From NCBI GenBank assembly GCA_937868025.1, contig CALMLJ010000617.1, forward strand, positions 1 to 15,937: DNA of 15,937 nt, in the 5' to 3' direction. Below the pieces are notes generated by a model. It was not told the DNA's origin and ran no database searches. It worked only from the letters and a program-made list of their open reading frames with translations. Origin of the DNA: an uncultured Acidimicrobiaceae bacterium. Its GTDB lineage: Bacteria; Actinomycetota; Acidimicrobiia; Acidimicrobiales; Microtrichaceae. This document shows positions 1 through 7,308 of the stretch, piece by piece (the stretch's first letter is position 1; every line of letters starts with the position of its first letter). Position numbers and translations under genes: made by a program.

Positions 1-5
1 GGCAT
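1..5 (-). CDS. Start of a further operon gene running off the left edge
   Basis: On the minus strand the methylase stop and a new ATG form TGATG (TGA at 7-5, ATG at 5-3), the same coupling style seen at the other junctions of this operon. Only the start codon and two more bases are visible, so the product cannot be read. From the pathway context a pseG-, pseH- or pseI-like gene would be expected, but that is inference. Confidence 0.3.
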
Positions 6-628
6 CAGCGGCGTTCGAACACGCCCCAGGTCACACGGTCGAATCCGTCCGCCTCGAGCGTGAGCTCCTCGGTGTCCACGTGACGGTACTCGGGACACGT
101 CTCCTCGAAGATGCTCACGTAGTCCCGCTTGAACAACACACCACTCAGGCCCCGGTACTCGATCTCGGTGGGTTCGACCGACGAGTACTCCCCGAACATC
201 ACCCACCGTCGTGAGCATCGGGCCAGCTCGCGCATCACCGCGGGAAGAGTGGAGTCGGGCTGGTGGATGAGCAGACCGATGGTGAAGACCGTGTCGAAGG
301 AACGGGCCCGGACTGGAAGATGCCGGGCTGCGCCACGCACCGCCGACACGTTGGGCGACTGGTCGCGCAGCGTCAGGAGACCGTGCTCGTTGATGTCGAT
401 GCCACAGGTTCGGCCGAGGTCGACGAGACCGTCGAGATACCGGAAGTTGTCGCCGTGGGCACAACCCACCTCGAGAATGGTCCCGGCGCTGTAGCGAGCG
501 ATCGTCCGCTCCCAGAATCCCCGTCGCGCCGGGTAGTCGACGGAGTTTCGCTCGACGTAGCGATCGCCGAACTCCCCCTGCCACAGCTGCTCGAGTCGCT
601 CGGCGTCGGGGTCGGTGTTCGTGGTCAT
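5..628 (-). CDS. SAM-dependent methyltransferase, pseudaminic acid biosynthesis-associated methylase family
   Basis: A 207-residue class I methyltransferase. The SAM-binding motif I is ILEVGCAHG (residues 51-59), the acidic strand-2 end is GIDIN (76-80), and the strand-4 region FDTVFTIGLLIHQP is at 111-124. The opening LWQGEFGDRYVERN and the late EIEYRG...LFKRDY segment match my memory of the small methylase family found beside pseudaminic acid genes (TIGR03587-type). The acceptor is not established for that family; a hydroxyl or amine of the nonulosonic acid, its precursor or the finished glycan is plausible. The ATG overlaps the stop of the spsF-like gene by four bases, and AGGAAA lies 11 nt upstream, so the start is well placed. 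Length is normal and no lesion is seen. Family call is firm, substrate unknown. Confidence 0.88.
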   Translation of the reverse strand: MTTNTDPDAERLEQLWQGEFGDRYVERNSVDYPARRGFWERTIARYSAGTILEVGCAHGDNFRYLDGLVDLGRTCGIDINEHGLLTLRDQSPNVSAVRGAARHLPVRARSFDTVFTIGLLIHQPDSTLPAVMRELARCSRRWVMFGEYSSVEPTEIEYRGLSGVLFKRDYVSIFEETCPEYRHVDTEELTLEADGFDRVTWGVFERR

Positions 629-1533
629 GTGCGCACGGTTTCCTGCATCTGGACCCGGTGGAGGGTCACGATCTGTGGGGTCTCTGCGGCGAATCGCTCG
701 AGTTCGGTGTCGTAGTCGGCCGGCAGCTCGCTCTCGACGGTGGCAACGCCGACGTCGCTGATGCGCAACCGCGCCCAGCCCTCTCGTCGGCCGTCGACGC
801 GGAGAACGACGAGGCGGTCGGCAGGGTCGTCGAACCGCTCGAAGCGGGCCGGGACCTCGCCGGGTATCGCCGGTTCGAACCCGTCACGGAGCGGCACCCG
901 ATCGACGCTCGACAGGCCGGTCGCGACCATCGAACGCACCCGGTCGAGGTCATCGGCCGTATCGACGGTCCAGCGAAGATGGCCGAGCCGTGCCGAGCCG
1001 AGGACGGCCGCGAGCGCGAACCGGCCGGGCCGGCGGTACAGGTAGGGCGTGACGTGCTCACGCTCGGTCGGATCGGTGGCTTCCCGATCGGCGATGCGGA
1101 GCGCGCGAGCCGTCATTGCCTCGACGTCGAGGCCGTCGGGATCGGTTCGGATTAGCGTGTTGGACGTGTAGTCGGCGCCGCTCGCCAGGTGACGTTCGAC
1201 CACTGCCTCCACGAGATTCCGATCGATGAGCGGGCAGTCTGCGGTCAAACGGACCACGTGGTCGGCCGGGTAGCGATCCAACGCCGTCCGGAATCGTCCG
1301 AGGACGTCGGCTTCGTCACCGCGCACGACCGGGACGCCGACCGAGCGGGCACACGCCTCGATCGGGTCATCGCCAATGCCCGTGCTCGTCGCGACCAGGA
1401 GGCGGACGCCGTCGAGCGACGCGAGCCGCTCCAGCATGAACGCGAGCATGGGCTGCCCGCCGAGGTCCATCAGCACCTTCCCGGGCAGGCGCGTCGAGCC
1501 CATCCGGGCCTGAACGACGCACACGACGCTCAT
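625..1533 (-). CDS. spsF: SpsF-like cytidylyltransferase (probable CMP-nonulosonic acid synthetase) with C-terminal extension
   Basis: Nucleotidyltransferase of the CTP_transf_3/SpsF type. The nucleotide-binding opening VVQARMGSTRLPGKVL occupies residues 6-21, followed by GDEADVLGRF (72-81), RLTADCPLID (95-104), YTSNT (122-126), PDGLDVE (132-138), EHVTPYLY (159-166) and RWTVDTADDL (187-196). SpsF proteins occur with SpsC/E/G-type enzymes and are thought to load CMP onto pseudaminic- or legionaminic-type sugars; here it would replace the usual PseF. Typical SpsF is about 240 residues. This one has 302, and residues about 230-302 form an extra acidic tail I do not recognise. The ATG overlaps the upstream oxidoreductase stop by four bases. 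The enzyme class is clear; the exact sugar is inferred from pseB and pseC. Confidence 0.85.
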   Translation of the reverse strand: MSVVCVVQARMGSTRLPGKVLMDLGGQPMLAFMLERLASLDGVRLLVATSTGIGDDPIEACARSVGVPVVRGDEADVLGRFRTALDRYPADHVVRLTADCPLIDRNLVEAVVERHLASGADYTSNTLIRTDPDGLDVEAMTARALRIADREATDPTEREHVTPYLYRRPGRFALAAVLGSARLGHLRWTVDTADDLDRVRSMVATGLSSVDRVPLRDGFEPAIPGEVPARFERFDDPADRLVVLRVDGRREGWARLRISDVGVATVESELPADYDTELERFAAETPQIVTLHRVQMQETVRT

Positions 1534-2462
1534 GCCGCGCCCACGAGGGCCGCAGCGCGGATCGATTCAGCCAGGCGCAGGCTGGCGAGTGCGCCGGCTG
1601 CGGTGTTGGTCGGGGCCGCTGGCGTGCTCAGGAACTCCGCCATCTCGGCGACGTAGGAATCGGCCACCGGCGTGTCGAAATGCTCGGTCGTGGTGCCGTC
1701 ACCGTCGCTGACCGTCAGGTCGCCGGTTGCCCAGTCGTATCGGATCGTCGCAGCGTCGCCGATCACCTCGATACCGCGGCGGTACTGGCGGGCGAGATAG
1801 TCGAGCTCGATCGACACGGGCACGCCGTCGGGCGTGGTCAGGAGGGCCCGAACCGTGTCCTCGACGTCGATCTCGAGCGGGCCGAGCCGAGCGACCGTGG
1901 CCCCGACGACGGAGAGGTCGGGGCCGGCCACCCAGAGGGCGAGGTCGAGTTCGTGGATGGCGTCGAGGAGCACTCCCCCGCCGAGGTCGGCGCGCGCCGA
2001 GTAGGTCTGTCGGTAGTCGACGGTCGGGCGCCAGTCGGGCAGCCACTGCCCGAACCAGAACCGGTACGACAGCGGCCGGCCCGCACGGCCGGCGGCCATG
2101 AGCTGGGCCAACCGCCGAAGCGGTTCGTGGAACCGGAGGTTGTAGCCGACGGTGATCCGCTCACCGCCCACCTCGACGAGGCGTTCGCCTTCGTCGACGG
2201 TGAGGGCGAGGGGCTTCTCGACGAAGACCGCTGCACCCGTATCGAGCGCAGCGAGGGCCTGCTCGGCGTGGCACGTGGTCGGGCTTGCGATCACGATCGC
2301 GTCGAACCCGTCGGCGATGCCGGCCGCCGTCCGCCAGGGAACGCCGACGAGGCGAGCAGAGTCCGTGTCGGTGATCGCCACGTCCGCGCCGAGCGCGGCG
2401 AGGTTGCTCGCATGCCGTTGCCCGATGGAGCCGGCGCCGACGACGAGGATGCTGGTGCTCAT
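1530..2462 (-). CDS. Gfo/Idh/MocA family NAD(P)-dependent sugar oxidoreductase
   Basis: A 310-residue oxidoreductase with an N-terminal Rossmann fold (GAGSIGQRH at residues 9-17), the family EKP motif (VEKPLA, 81-86), GYNLRFHE (106-113) and the C-terminal-domain segment GGGVLLDAIHELD (161-173), whose histidine is the usual catalytic residue. Such enzymes oxidise or reduce a sugar hydroxyl/ketone, or epimerise. It lies between a HemL-like aminotransferase and an SpsF-like cytidylyltransferase, with four-base overlaps on both sides, so it very probably acts in the same sugar pathway. One reading is that it makes a ketone which the neighbouring aminotransferase then aminates; this is inference. 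It is not part of the canonical Pse pathway. Length and motifs are intact. Confidence 0.9.
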   Translation of the reverse strand: MSTSILVVGAGSIGQRHASNLAALGADVAITDTDSARLVGVPWRTAAGIADGFDAIVIASPTTCHAEQALAALDTGAAVFVEKPLALTVDEGERLVEVGGERITVGYNLRFHEPLRRLAQLMAAGRAGRPLSYRFWFGQWLPDWRPTVDYRQTYSARADLGGGVLLDAIHELDLALWVAGPDLSVVGATVARLGPLEIDVEDTVRALLTTPDGVPVSIELDYLARQYRRGIEVIGDAATIRYDWATGDLTVSDGDGTTTEHFDTPVADSYVAEMAEFLSTPAAPTNTAAGALASLRLAESIRAAALVGAA

Positions 2463-3727
2463 GGGGCCCGGAAGACCGGTTGGATCGGATCACCGACGAG
2501 GTCGTCGGCGACGCTGCGCTCACCGACGAGACCGGCGCACGCTCGCTCGAAGACGTCGAGCGTCCGAGCGACGTCGTCGGCGGTGTGACGCGCGCTGATG
2601 AACATCGAGCCGTTGAACAGGACCCCGCCTTGGGCGAAGCACTGCTGTACCCAGCTCTTGTCGAGGAGGGGTTCGTCGCCGCCGAAACTCACGACCGTGC
2701 GCTGCGGTTCACCCGAGACCGACATCCGGTGACCGACGCCCGCGTCCTCGATCCGTGCTGCCATGCCGACCATCAGGTCGGCACCGAGGGACTCGATCCC
2801 GGCGAGCACGGTGCCGTCGGCGACCGTGTCCAAGACGGCCGCAGCAGCGGCGAGCGACAGTGCCTCGCCACCGTGGGTGCCCGAGAAGAAGACTTCCTCG
2901 AACACCTCCATCACGTCCCACCGACCGGCGACAGCGGCGATCGGCATGCCATTGCCGAGGGCCTTGCCGTAACACGAGAAGTCGGGTTGCACGCCGTACC
3001 GCTCGCGGGCGCCACCGGGCGCAAGACGGAACCCGACGATCACCTCGTCGAACACCACCAGCGCGCCGTGGGTGTGGGCCATCTCCACCACAGCGGCCAG
3101 GTACCCGGGCTCGGGCACGTCGAGCCCCGACGGCTCCAGCACGACGGCGGCCAGCGGTGCGGTTTCGTCCACGAGCAGCTTCTCAAGCGCGTCGAGGTCA
3201 CCGAACGGGAACGTGCGGGTCAGTTCACGAACCGCCCCCGGAACACCGAGGTCGCGGGTCGTCGTGCCGACGTACCAGTCGTGCCAACCGTGGTAGCCGG
3301 CGACGGCTACCGCATCGCGGCTCGTCAGCGCGCGAGCGGCTCGCACGGCGGCACTGACCGCGTCCGAGCCGGTCTTGGCGAAGCGGACGGCCTCGACGCC
3401 GGGGCACATCGCCGCGATGCGCTCGGCCACCTCGACCTCGAGGGGATGCATCAGCGTGAACGTGATGCCGTCGGCCAGCTGGCGCTCGATCGCACGGTTC
3501 ACGACCGGCTCGGCATATCCGAGGATCACCGGGCCGAGCGCCATGGGGTAGTCGATGAACTCGTTGCCGTCGACGTCCCACACGTGGGCACCCCGACCGC
3601 GTTCGAGGAAAATCGGCGACGCGCCCTGGACGAACTGGGTCGGGCTCTTCGACAGGGTCTGCGTCCCCAACGGGATCACCCGCTCGGCGCGAGCCCACCA
3701 CTCACGGGAACGATCGAGGGGTGTCAC
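2459..3727 (-). CDS. Class III PLP-dependent aminotransferase, glutamate-1-semialdehyde aminomutase (HemL)-like
   Basis: A 422-residue fold-type I PLP enzyme resembling HemL in length and layout. Visible motifs are KTGSDAVSAAVRAAR (residues 118-132), YHGWHDW (145-151), the PLP-ring aspartate in FDEVIVGFR (226-234), the Schiff-base lysine K255 in CYGKALGNGMP, and FSGTHGGE (281-288). Despite the HemL likeness it sits inside a nonulosonic acid operon between pseC and a sugar oxidoreductase, so it more likely transaminates a sugar or short-chain precursor than makes haem. The start is GTG at 3727-3725, overlapping the pseC stop as GTGA, with GGAGGT just upstream. Paralogues of this kind recur beside SpsF-like genes, but their reaction is unsettled as far as I know. 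Catalytic residues are intact. Confidence 0.88.
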   Translation of the reverse strand: MTPLDRSREWWARAERVIPLGTQTLSKSPTQFVQGASPIFLERGRGAHVWDVDGNEFIDYPMALGPVILGYAEPVVNRAIERQLADGITFTLMHPLEVEVAERIAAMCPGVEAVRFAKTGSDAVSAAVRAARALTSRDAVAVAGYHGWHDWYVGTTTRDLGVPGAVRELTRTFPFGDLDALEKLLVDETAPLAAVVLEPSGLDVPEPGYLAAVVEMAHTHGALVVFDEVIVGFRLAPGGARERYGVQPDFSCYGKALGNGMPIAAVAGRWDVMEVFEEVFFSGTHGGEALSLAAAAAVLDTVADGTVLAGIESLGADLMVGMAARIEDAGVGHRMSVSGEPQRTVVSFGGDEPLLDKSWVQQCFAQGGVLFNGSMFISARHTADDVARTLDVFERACAGLVGERSVADDLVGDPIQPVFRAP

Positions 3728-4812
3728 AGGACCTCCAACAGGGTCGTGATGACAATGTCCTGGTCCTCGGGGGTCAGGCCGGGGAACATGGGCAGGGAGA
3801 TCAACCGCTCGAACGCGGCCTCGGTCTCGGGGTAGTCGGTCACACCGGATCCATCGGCATCTCCACCGAAATCCGTGAATCGGTACATCGGAACGTAGTG
3901 GACCTGGACGCCGATGCCGCGGCTCCGCAACTCGTCGAACACCCGGTCACGATCGTCCACCCGAATGGGGAACAGGTGGTACGCGTGCCGGAACCCGACG
4001 GGAGCGTCCGGCGGAAGGTCGATGCGCTTGTGGCCGGCGAAGGCCGCCCGGTAGCGCGCTGCGATCGCCTGACGGGCCCCGATGAACCGTTCGAGCTTGC
4101 CCAGCTGGCTCGTGCCGAGCGCGGCCTGCAGGTCGGTCAGCCGGTAGTTGTAGCCGAGGTCGGCGATGTCGTACTTCCAGAACGGATCCCCGGCGTGCTT
4201 CGAGATGCCGTGATGGCGGAAGCGGCGCAAGCGCTCTGCAAGGTCGGGCGAGTTGGTCGTGATCGCACCGCCCTCGCCCGTGGTCACCGTCTTCACCGGA
4301 TGGAACGAGAAACAGCACATGTCGCTTCGGGCACAGTTGCCGACGGGGCCGTCGGGCGTGGCGGCGCCGATCGCGTGAGCGGCGTCCTCGACGATCACCC
4401 GAGGCCGGCGGTTCAGCCGGCCGAGGTCCACGGGGAGGCCGGCGTAGTGCACCGCCACGAGTGCCTCGACGTCAGCGGGTACCGCCGTCGGATCGAGATT
4501 GAGCGTGTCCGCGTCGATGTCGATCAGGCGGACACCGGCACCCAAATAGCGGGCCGCGTTTGCGCTCGCTGCGAACGACAGCGGCGAGGTGGCGACAGCG
4601 TGATCCGGAGTGATGCCACCCGCGTGGAGGGCGGCGTGGAGCGCTGCGGTTCCACTCGACACCGCGACCGCGTACCGGGCCCCGGTGACCTCGCAGAGGC
4701 GCGCCTCGAACTCCTCGACCGCCGGGCCTTGCGTCAGGAAGTCACTCCGAAGCACAGCAACGACCGCTGCGATGTCGTCCTCCTCGATCGTCTGGCGGCC
4801 GTAGGGAATCAT
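3724..4812 (-). CDS. pseC: PseC-like UDP-4-amino-sugar transaminase (DegT/DnrJ/EryC1 family)
   Basis: A 362-residue DegT/DnrJ/EryC1 aminotransferase. PseC transfers an amino group, usually from glutamate, to C4 of the 4-keto sugar made by PseB. The start MIPYGRQTIEEDD is chosen at 4812 because it overlaps the pseB stop by four bases and matches the family N-terminus; a longer open frame to 4929 only reads antisense to pseB. Motifs: SDFLTQGP (residues 23-30), SSGTAALHAAL (52-62), EDAAHAIGA (142-150), the PLP lysine K174 in HPVKTVTTGEGG, and GYNYRLTDLQAALG (220-233). The HPVKT.TTGEGG block and direct coupling to pseB favour PseC over other 4-aminotransferases such as the legionaminic-route enzyme. 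Intact. Confidence 0.9.
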   Translation of the reverse strand: MIPYGRQTIEEDDIAAVVAVLRSDFLTQGPAVEEFEARLCEVTGARYAVAVSSGTAALHAALHAGGITPDHAVATSPLSFAASANAARYLGAGVRLIDIDADTLNLDPTAVPADVEALVAVHYAGLPVDLGRLNRRPRVIVEDAAHAIGAATPDGPVGNCARSDMCCFSFHPVKTVTTGEGGAITTNSPDLAERLRRFRHHGISKHAGDPFWKYDIADLGYNYRLTDLQAALGTSQLGKLERFIGARQAIAARYRAAFAGHKRIDLPPDAPVGFRHAYHLFPIRVDDRDRVFDELRSRGIGVQVHYVPMYRFTDFGGDADGSGVTDYPETEAAFERLISLPMFPGLTPEDQDIVITTLLEVL

Positions 4813-5786
4813 GCCAAGAGGGCCGTCAGCTGGTCCGCGGTCAGCCAGTCGTCGTTGTTGTCGCTCGTGTAGGCGAACCCGTCGGGCAGCGGTGTCGCGT
4901 CCTCCCAGGCACCACCCATGCCCCACCACGGGTGTTCGGGCAGCACGACGTAGACCTCACCGGCGTCCACGGAGTGCCGGGCCTCGTCCTCGGTGAGGAG
5001 CGCCTCGTGGAGCTTCTCGCCGGGACGGATACCGACCTCCACGGTCGGGATGCCCTGCGCCATGGCGTCGGCGAGATCGACGACCTTCATCGACGGGATC
5101 TTCGGCACGAACACCTCCCCGCCCTCGGTATGCTTGAGCGCGTAGAGCACCAGGTCGACCGCTTCGTCGAGGGTGATCCAGAACCGGGTCATGCGGGCAT
5201 CGGTGATGGTGAGCTGGCCCGACGCGATCTGCTCGCGGAAGACCGGCACGACCGATCCACGAGAGCCGACGACGTTGCCGTAACGGACACAACAGAGCTT
5301 GGCGTCGGAGCCTGCGGCGTACGCGTTGCCCTGAACGATCAGCTTCTCCTCGCAGAGTTTCGTGGCGCCGTAGAGATTGACGGGGTTGACGGCCTTGTCG
5401 GTCGACAGCGCCACCACAGTCTTCACGCCGTTGTCGATCGCGGCGTCGACGATGTGCTGCGATCCCAGCACGTTGGTCTGGATCGCCTCGAACGGGTTGT
5501 ACTCACAGGCGGGCACCTGCTTCATGGCGGCGGCGTGGACGATGTAGTCGACGCCCTTCGTGGCGCGACTCAGTCGCTCTCGACTGCGGACGTCACCGAC
5601 GAAGAAGCGCAGACGGTGGTCATGATCGAATTTGGTGGCCATCTCCGACTGCTTGAGCTCGTCGCGGGAGAAGATCCGCAGGACGATGTCGGGGAACTCC
5701 TTCAACATCCGTGCCGTGAACGCCGTACCGAAGGAGCCAGTGCCCCCCGTTACGAGAACCGTCTGACCGTTCAGGTCCAGTGCCAT
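4809..5786 (-). CDS. pseB: PseB-like UDP-N-acetylglucosamine 4,6-dehydratase (inverting)
   Basis: A 325-residue extended SDR enzyme. PseB removes water from UDP-GlcNAc and inverts C5, giving the 4-keto-6-deoxy-L-arabino sugar that opens the pseudaminic acid pathway. The NADP-binding motif is TGGTGSFG (13-20), followed by the hallmark FSRDELKQ (39-46), AAAMKQVPACEYNPFE (85-100) and STDKAVNPVNLYGATK (128-143), which carries the active-site lysine K131 and tyrosine Y139. These blocks match the short PseB/FlaA1 type, not the membrane-bound CapD type. The start at 5786 gives the normal N-terminus and has AAGGGA five bases upstream; an open-frame extension to 5885 overlaps the flippase and is rejected. 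It is the only operon gene with a real upstream gap (49 bp). Confidence 0.93.
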   Translation of the reverse strand: MALDLNGQTVLVTGGTGSFGTAFTARMLKEFPDIVLRIFSRDELKQSEMATKFDHDHRLRFFVGDVRSRERLSRATKGVDYIVHAAAMKQVPACEYNPFEAIQTNVLGSQHIVDAAIDNGVKTVVALSTDKAVNPVNLYGATKLCEEKLIVQGNAYAAGSDAKLCCVRYGNVVGSRGSVVPVFREQIASGQLTITDARMTRFWITLDEAVDLVLYALKHTEGGEVFVPKIPSMKVVDLADAMAQGIPTVEVGIRPGEKLHEALLTEDEARHSVDAGEVYVVLPEHPWWGMGGAWEDATPLPDGFAYTSDNNDDWLTADQLTALLA

Positions 5787-5791
5787 CGAGA

Positions 5792-5797
5792 TCCCTT
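5792..5797 (-). promoter_or_regulatory. Shine-Dalgarno site of pseB
   Basis: AAGGGA on the minus strand, followed by five bases and the ATG at 5786. It fixes the pseB start over the longer open frame. The 49-bp gap that holds it (5787-5835) shows no convincing promoter; a lone TAGCGT hexamer near the flippase stop is weak. Confidence 0.6.
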
Positions 5798-5835
5798 CAT
5801 CGGTGCCGTGTGTACGACGGACGACGCTACCGTCA

Positions 5836-7308
5836 TCAGTCGGCGACAACGGCTCCGACATGAGTCGTTCGGCCCATCTCCTCAAACGAGCGGAGGCGAC
5901 GGCGCACGAGGAACAGGATGCTCAGCCACACGCCGAGCACCAGCAGGCAGCGTACGGCGAGGCCGTCCAGGAGGCGCAGGCCGAACATGGTGGCGACCGT
6001 GGCTGCGCCGACCGGGAGGCCGATGGCCGCTCGGCGACCCCAGCCCGGGACGTCGAGGCGCTGTGCGGCCATCGAAAAGAGGGCGATCAACACGACAGCC
6101 TGTACCCAGATGTCGTTCCAGGCGACCGTCGTGGCACCGAACCCGGCGGCCAGCGCCACGACGTTCGCCGCAACGTTGACCACAAGTGCGCCGACCCAGA
6201 GCAACAGGTAGCGGTTCTGCGACCCGTGCTCCTCGTCTCGCAACACCAGGGACGGCACGACGCCCACCGAGAGCAGGACGACGTTGAACGCCAGCACCTC
6301 GAAGAGCGGCACGGCGTCGGCGTAGTCGGGCAGGAATCGAAGTACGACTGGCCCGAAGCCCGCCTGGCTCAGGTTCGTCGCGAATCCGGCGACCACGAAC
6401 AGCGTGGTCGTCACCCGGTCGGCGGCCGGGAGCCACCGTCGATCGCCCTCGTCCCGGGCGATCTCGCCCCAGATCGCCGGCGTGAGCACGGCGTCGACCT
6501 GGCTGATGGCACGGAGGAGCACGGCGACGGGTGCCGCGGCGAAGCTGAAGAGGCCGAACGTGACGACGTCGGTGCCGATCGCCACCGACGTGCTACCCGC
6601 CAGCCGGTACATCCAGTACACGGCCGGAAGCGCCCCCAGGGCCAGGCCGGAGCGGACGAGGTCCTTGGCGACCGGCAGGTCGAATCGGGGCCGCAGCCCG
6701 AGCCGTGGCCGCTGCGACGCGAGGACCGCAACCGCCAGGAGGTCGGCGAGCGCCGGGGCGATGAACAGCGCCGTGTCACCGAACAGCGCGACGCCACCGA
6801 GCGCCAGCGCGGCGTAGGACAAGGAGCGCACCACACCCGACACCGCCACCAGGTCGAAGCGGTGGTCGGCCGCACGGAGCTCGCCGAGGTACGCGCCGGC
6901 GGTGGTCGCCATGACTACCAGCGGAGCGAGGAGCAGGCCCCGCTGCCACATGCCGCCGTCGCTCGCGAGCCCCCACACCACGAGTCCCAACGCCGGCACG
7001 AGCGAGAACACGAAGTCCACCGTGGTGCCGATGTCACTGGCGCGGCGCGCTTCGTCGTCGCGGCCGAGCGCACGGAGTCGGATGTAGCGCCGCACGGCGC
7101 TCTCGAACGCCCCGCTCCGCACGAGCGCGGCGTAGAAGTAGAGCAGCAGGATCTCCTGCACTCGACCGAATCGGCTCGGCCCGAGCCATCGTGCGAGCAC
7201 GAAGCTGGTCACCACGGCCAATGCCGACCCGACCACCGACGCGATGCTCAGCCACATGGAGCGCCGGGCTACGGTGCTCATTGCCAAGTCGGGGGTCGTG
7301 TCGGTCAT
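5836..7308 (-). CDS. Wzx-type polysaccharide flippase (MOP superfamily membrane protein)
   Basis: A 490-residue, very hydrophobic protein with about 12-14 predicted membrane segments, for example near residues 19-39, 50-66, 98-114, 125-142, 155-195, 219-234, 300-316, 333-355, 366-410 and 425-468. The N-terminal RRSMWLSIASVVGSAL...FVLARWLGPSRFGRVQ layout (first helix, then LARWLGP.xFG) is typical of RfbX/Wzx/MATE-like exporters, which flip lipid-linked sugar units across the membrane. A charged cytoplasmic tail follows about residue 468. The ATG overlaps the downstream GT4 stop by four bases and GGGAGA precedes it, supporting this start. Its place between the glycosyltransferases and the nucleotide-sugar genes fits export of the glycan built here. 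Substrate specificity cannot be read. Confidence 0.87.
   Translation of the reverse strand: MTDTTPDLAMSTVARRSMWLSIASVVGSALAVVTSFVLARWLGPSRFGRVQEILLLYFYAALVRSGAFESAVRRYIRLRALGRDDEARRASDIGTTVDFVFSLVPALGLVVWGLASDGGMWQRGLLLAPLVVMATTAGAYLGELRAADHRFDLVAVSGVVRSLSYAALALGGVALFGDTALFIAPALADLLAVAVLASQRPRLGLRPRFDLPVAKDLVRSGLALGALPAVYWMYRLAGSTSVAIGTDVVTFGLFSFAAAPVAVLLRAISQVDAVLTPAIWGEIARDEGDRRWLPAADRVTTTLFVVAGFATNLSQAGFGPVVLRFLPDYADAVPLFEVLAFNVVLLSVGVVPSLVLRDEEHGSQNRYLLLWVGALVVNVAANVVALAAGFGATTVAWNDIWVQAVVLIALFSMAAQRLDVPGWGRRAAIGLPVGAATVATMFGLRLLDGLAVRCLLVLGVWLSILFLVRRRLRSFEEMGRTTHVGAVVAD

Noticed and set aside
2459..3727. Housekeeping hemL
   Set aside because: The fold matches, but it is embedded and overlapping within a nonulosonic acid operon with no haem genes nearby, so a sugar-pathway paralogue is likelier.
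2480..3835. 451-residue plus-strand open frame
   Set aside because: Antisense to the class III aminotransferase, whose PLP lysine and motifs are intact; the frame is mirror-strand noise.
4932..6179. 415-residue plus-strand open frame
   Set aside because: It crosses pseB and the flippase antisense and has no recognisable motif; pseB on the other strand is certain.
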